From NCBI RefSeq assembly GCF_002104995.1, contig NW_024468249.1, positions 2,604,001 to 2,668,000 of the forward strand: 64,000 nucleotides of DNA. Reading direction: 5' to 3'. This DNA is from Linderina pennispora (lineage: Eukaryota; Kickxellomycota; Kickxellomycetes; Kickxellales; Kickxellaceae). The notes beneath the pieces were generated by a model. That model saw only the letters and a program-made list of their open reading frames with translations, had not been told where the DNA came from and made no database searches. The position numbers were made by a program, and so were the translations under genes. Positions 61,038-64,000 of the stretch are shown one piece after another; the stretch's first letter is position 1; every line of letters starts with the position of its first letter.

Positions 61038-62636
61038 TCATTGCTCAGGATATGGCTGAATACTGATCTGTCGCCCTCCTTGGTAATGCCAATTGAGCAT
61101 ATTCTCAACACTTTCGACATAATAGCTTATGACTACTGCAACACTGACAGCAGGGAAGCGGCAAACCAGATCACAGAAACCATATATATCGAATTCTCGC
61201 TGTGTCTGTACCTTGAAGCACTTGAGTGTATCACTGATAGGCGAGTCATCTTCTTCATCAACGACTATGGCAAGACCTTCAGCTGTGCCCCGTTGGTCAG
61301 GATATATCGACGAGCCAACGTCATTGAGATACATTGATTCGCATTCAATCGCGAGCTCTTCAAGAACTGGGAGCTGTGCCACCATGTTGGCGATTCCATC
61401 CTTGTCAGCATGTGTCACAAACAGCTGGAGCTTGGCCAGGTTATGCCACGCAATATTGACTGGCAACATGTAGGGCACATGTCCTATGAGATAGGCTTCC
61501 GTCATGCTGGATGGCTGATCGAACAGGGATTGAATGATTACAGATGCGTACCAGGCCCGAGCTGTCTCACCGGTAGGATGCTGAACTGTCAGACGCTGTA
61601 TGCTGTTCAGAATTCGCCAGTCAATATCAACAAACTCCCACTGATCGTCCATGATTCTTAGCTCACTGAGCGCGCTGTCAAGGAAATGCGTAAAAATATC
61701 ACCGTATACAAATGTCGAATTGTAGACGCGTAGGACGCTGAGTACCGGGAAACGGATGTCAAACGAAACTCCAGGAAATGGCACTTGGTTTGTAATCGGC
61801 ACGATAAATTCAAGAGTGAGCTCGTCCAGCGTATCGAACAACAACTCACGGCCGCTCAATTCAAATATGTCCCAAGGAACTATGTCATCAATCTGCCAGA
61901 TATGTAGAACCTTCAGGCGACGGACTGGTATCGCTGGCAGTTTCTTGTGGCAGCGAACATATTCGAGGTTGATAGAAAGCGACGTGAGGTTCACACAAAA
62001 CTGGCTCAAGTCCAGAGAGACGGGAATGTGCAGCTGAACATGCTCCAGCTGGCTAAAATACGCTGAAAACGTCAGATTATATAGCGGATTCGTGTCAGTA
62101 GGTGCTGTTATGTAGCCTGGTGATGGTCCCCACACAGATTTAGTAAAATATCTGACGTCACTAACCCGCGGGAATAGTATGTAGATCCACCTTTTGGTAT
62201 CTTTAGGATCCCTATTGCCAACGAACTTGTCACCACTGCCCAATTCGAGTAGCCCGACTCCAAGGAATAAAATGCGATTCACATTCGGTAGCGACCTGCC
62301 GATATGACGCGCCAGCCGCTTCAGTTCTACGCTGAGCCCCAATGGTTTCCAGTAGACTGATTCGGCTATCAGTCTGAATTCCTTGATCAAGTGGAGCTTG
62401 CCATGGAAAATAATAAACTCGATGTTGGTAACCCAGCGGCGTTCATGGCTTCGTGGACAACCGTCATCCACACAGGCACACTCAACAAAGCACTCCATCA
62501 GCAGGACTGAGAAGGCAAGATCCGGGAGGTCCTTTGCGCGGTGTGGATAAGTTTTGACGAAGCGTTCAATATTCTTATAGTCCGTAATTGTCGATATAGG
62601 ACCGATAGACTCTGTAGTGACTTTAGTGGCATCCAT
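61038..62636 (-). CDS. F-box/LRR-family-like protein (lineage-specific)
   Basis: 532 residues from ATG 62636 (MDATKVTTESIGPISTITDY); an in-frame extension to 62738 is possible. Irregular leucine-rich segments fill the body: FSQLEHVQLHIPVSLDLSQF, NLTSLSINLEYVRC, RRLKVLHIWQIDDIVPWDIF, LFDTLDELTLEFIVPITNQV, FPVLSVLRVYNSTFVYGDIF and LPVLEELAIECESMYLNDVG, ending in TLKCFKVQTQREFDIYGFCD. I see no clear F-box at the N-terminus, though LPDLAFSVLLMECFVECACV sits where one would be. The C-terminal plan parallels the gene at 15.8-17.5 kb, suggesting distant paralogues. Intact. Function unknown. Confidence 0.6.
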   Translation of the reverse strand: MDATKVTTESIGPISTITDYKNIERFVKTYPHRAKDLPDLAFSVLLMECFVECACVDDGCPRSHERRWVTNIEFIIFHGKLHLIKEFRLIAESVYWKPLGLSVELKRLARHIGRSLPNVNRILFLGVGLLELGSGDKFVGNRDPKDTKRWIYILFPRVSDVRYFTKSVWGPSPGYITAPTDTNPLYNLTFSAYFSQLEHVQLHIPVSLDLSQFCVNLTSLSINLEYVRCHKKLPAIPVRRLKVLHIWQIDDIVPWDIFELSGRELLFDTLDELTLEFIVPITNQVPFPGVSFDIRFPVLSVLRVYNSTFVYGDIFTHFLDSALSELRIMDDQWEFVDIDWRILNSIQRLTVQHPTGETARAWYASVIIQSLFDQPSSMTEAYLIGHVPYMLPVNIAWHNLAKLQLFVTHADKDGIANMVAQLPVLEELAIECESMYLNDVGSSIYPDQRGTAEGLAIVVDEEDDSPISDTLKCFKVQTQREFDIYGFCDLVCRFPAVSVAVVISYYVESVENMLNWHYQGGRQISIQPYPEQ

Positions 62637-64000
62637 GGGGAGGATCCTAGGCAAATGCGAGTCCAAAATAGAAAGGTACATGATGAATACAAATGATAGA
62701 TAAATAGATAGATTGTGGAAGATTCGTTTGAGGAGCACTGGTAGATACTCAAAAGTATAAAGTGGTTAGGAGTAGAAAAGGTAATGAGGAACAGTGACAG
62801 GGTGGGCGGTGCTCATCCATGGTGCTTATACCCCCTTTTTGAAGTAGTCACAGTGTTGTTTTTGACAACCCTTTTGTAATGACACGGTTCCTCGCTGTGA
62901 GGGAGCTGCAAGTGTCCAGAAAAGCGTATCCGATTATGTGGTCACCTGGTGGTTTTTTAATAGACATTAAAGCCAGGGCCATCCGGCAAGCCAATGACAT
63001 TCTGGCCGACTGTTGGAACATGAGCAGGGAGGACACAAGAGAACAGGTGACCAGGTAAGCTACGTCTTGGAGAAAAGCAAAACCCTACTCGGCAGGATTG
63101 AGTCTTGTTTTTCTGGCATTCTCCTTGCTGCAAGCGAGTGCACTGGGTAGGAAGTATACATGAACGCTTGTCTCTGTCTTGATGGCACGGAATGTGTGTC
63201 CCCATTCCCTGATTTCAACTGTGAACTATTTGCAGCGTCTTTTGTACGTGCTTTTTGTAGTAAAAAAGCAGCCAGGTGCATCTATGGTGCGGATATCATG
63301 CACAGAGCGGAGGACAAAGACAACCAGACATACTCTTCTGCACTGTATTTTGGTCCAAGAAAGAGAGGAGGCAGGCAGGCAGCAGCACTTTTTATTGCCA
63401 GGGAGAGAGCTGTAGCTTTTCAGACACAAGAGCTTGGTTCTATTAATGATGTGCACTGGTTGGGCTACATATAATTTGAGTCTTCTTATATGGGACATTT
63501 AGCTGAACTCAACACAAAGCAACACTGTTCGCTAGAGTTGATACCTCAGCTCAAGTGCTATAGCTTCATATACTTAGAAATGGAGATGACTGAGCTATAC
63601 AGTGGGATCTGCAGTTCTTTCTCTCCGTCAGCTATCATTCCAGTCGGCTTTGCAACCATCCCTTTATTGGATGCAATACATATAGGTATCTAGCGATCCA
63701 TACCTTAGCCATTTCCGAAAGTGATAGAGGTGAGGTGGATAGAGGACGTGTGCTAGTTAGTTGTCCAGTAAAAGATGCAGGTATGCAAACTGAGCAAGAC
63801 AGGCGAGTATTTACCAAGCAGCAGAAATTTAGGATGGGTGGGGCCAGGTCGCAGATCTAACATCAAAGCCATTTAAGGCACATGGTGATAGAAAATTCCA
63901 CGGAATGGCAACAGCAGATGGTGTAACGATATGCATTTTGTTGCAAGACAAGATATCCAAGGCTGATGGTGCAGTAGATGCTGATACTGTAGGAGGCGAT
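62637..64000. other. Right-end intergenic region
   Basis: About 1.36 kb with only short frames on both strands and no domain, repeat or RNA I can recognise. The left 130 bases presumably hold the promoter of the F-box/LRR-like gene. Confidence 0.4.

Overview
The window looks like a compact chromosome segment of a filamentous, early-diverging fungus. Genes average about one per 2 kb on both strands, introns are few and short (about 80-210 bases, GT...AG, some with a CTAAC-like branch site), and the gene set is eukaryotic with fungal markers: an NTE1-type lysophospholipase with three cyclic-nucleotide-binding-like domains, a SNG1/DUF3533 membrane protein, a Nur1/DUF2418 nuclear-rim protein, a DUF4246 protein and an LSB5-like adaptor. 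Two divergent F-box/leucine-rich-repeat-like genes and an I-PpoI-like His-Cys-box protein would suit Kickxellomycotina (Coemansia-like), but that placement is inference. I saw no bacterial operons, CRISPR arrays, convincing tRNAs or complete transposons.

Layout. 0-17.5 kb: a PhoD-like phosphatase cut by the left edge, Nur1-like, NUDCD1, BUD22/SRFBP1, a PIAS/Siz SUMO ligase, an ALKBH7-like dioxygenase, eIF5A, and an F-box/LRR-like gene. 18.3-26.8 kb: inositol monophosphatase, a METTL7-like methyltransferase, VPS11, ETF-alpha and homogentisate dioxygenase. These are recognisable along their whole length, but each is cut by several single-base insertions. 26.8-31.3 kb: a DGCR6-like coiled-coil protein, the fatty-acid elongation dehydratase PHS1, VPS25, then a gene-poor stretch with relics. 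31.3-44.3 kb: glucosidase I, 1-Cys peroxiredoxin, a UCH deubiquitinase, a clathrin-accessory-like protein, SF3A2/PRP11, the LSB5-like adaptor, OGG1, PGS1 and SKP1. 45.5-58.2 kb: the His-Cys-box protein, SNG1-like, DUF4246, NTE1, RFC subunit, ZNRD2-like and an ARFRP1/Arl3 GTPase. 58.2-64 kb: A+T-richer DNA with one F-box/LRR-like relative and little else.

How the genes relate. They are mostly housekeeping genes and form no pathway cluster. Themes recur: endosome/vacuole traffic (VPS11, VPS25, LSB5-like, aftiphilin-like, ARFRP1), ubiquitin/SUMO control (SKP1 with F-box-type proteins, UCH, PIAS), lipid metabolism (PHS1, PGS1, NTE1), genome maintenance (OGG1, RFC) and mitochondrial metabolism (ETF-alpha, ALKBH7-like, PGS1). 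Several neighbours are divergent and share a 320-380 base intergenic region (VPS11/ETFA, PHS1/VPS25).

The strongest structural signal is the frameshift pattern. About 35-40 frame breaks are needed to restore the damaged genes. Every one I resolved is a net gain of one base, nearly always explainable as one extra base in a run of two or more identical bases; I found none that needs a missing base. They concentrate between 18.3 and 26.3 kb and are absent from the long genes at 31-44 kb and 47-58 kb. I read this as homopolymer over-calling in a poorly polished part of the assembly rather than as gene death or programmed frameshifting, and annotate these genes as real. The most biologically interesting items are the His-Cys-box (homing-endonuclease-type) protein at 45.5-46.3 kb and the ARFRP1-like GTPase whose switch II glutamine is alanine.
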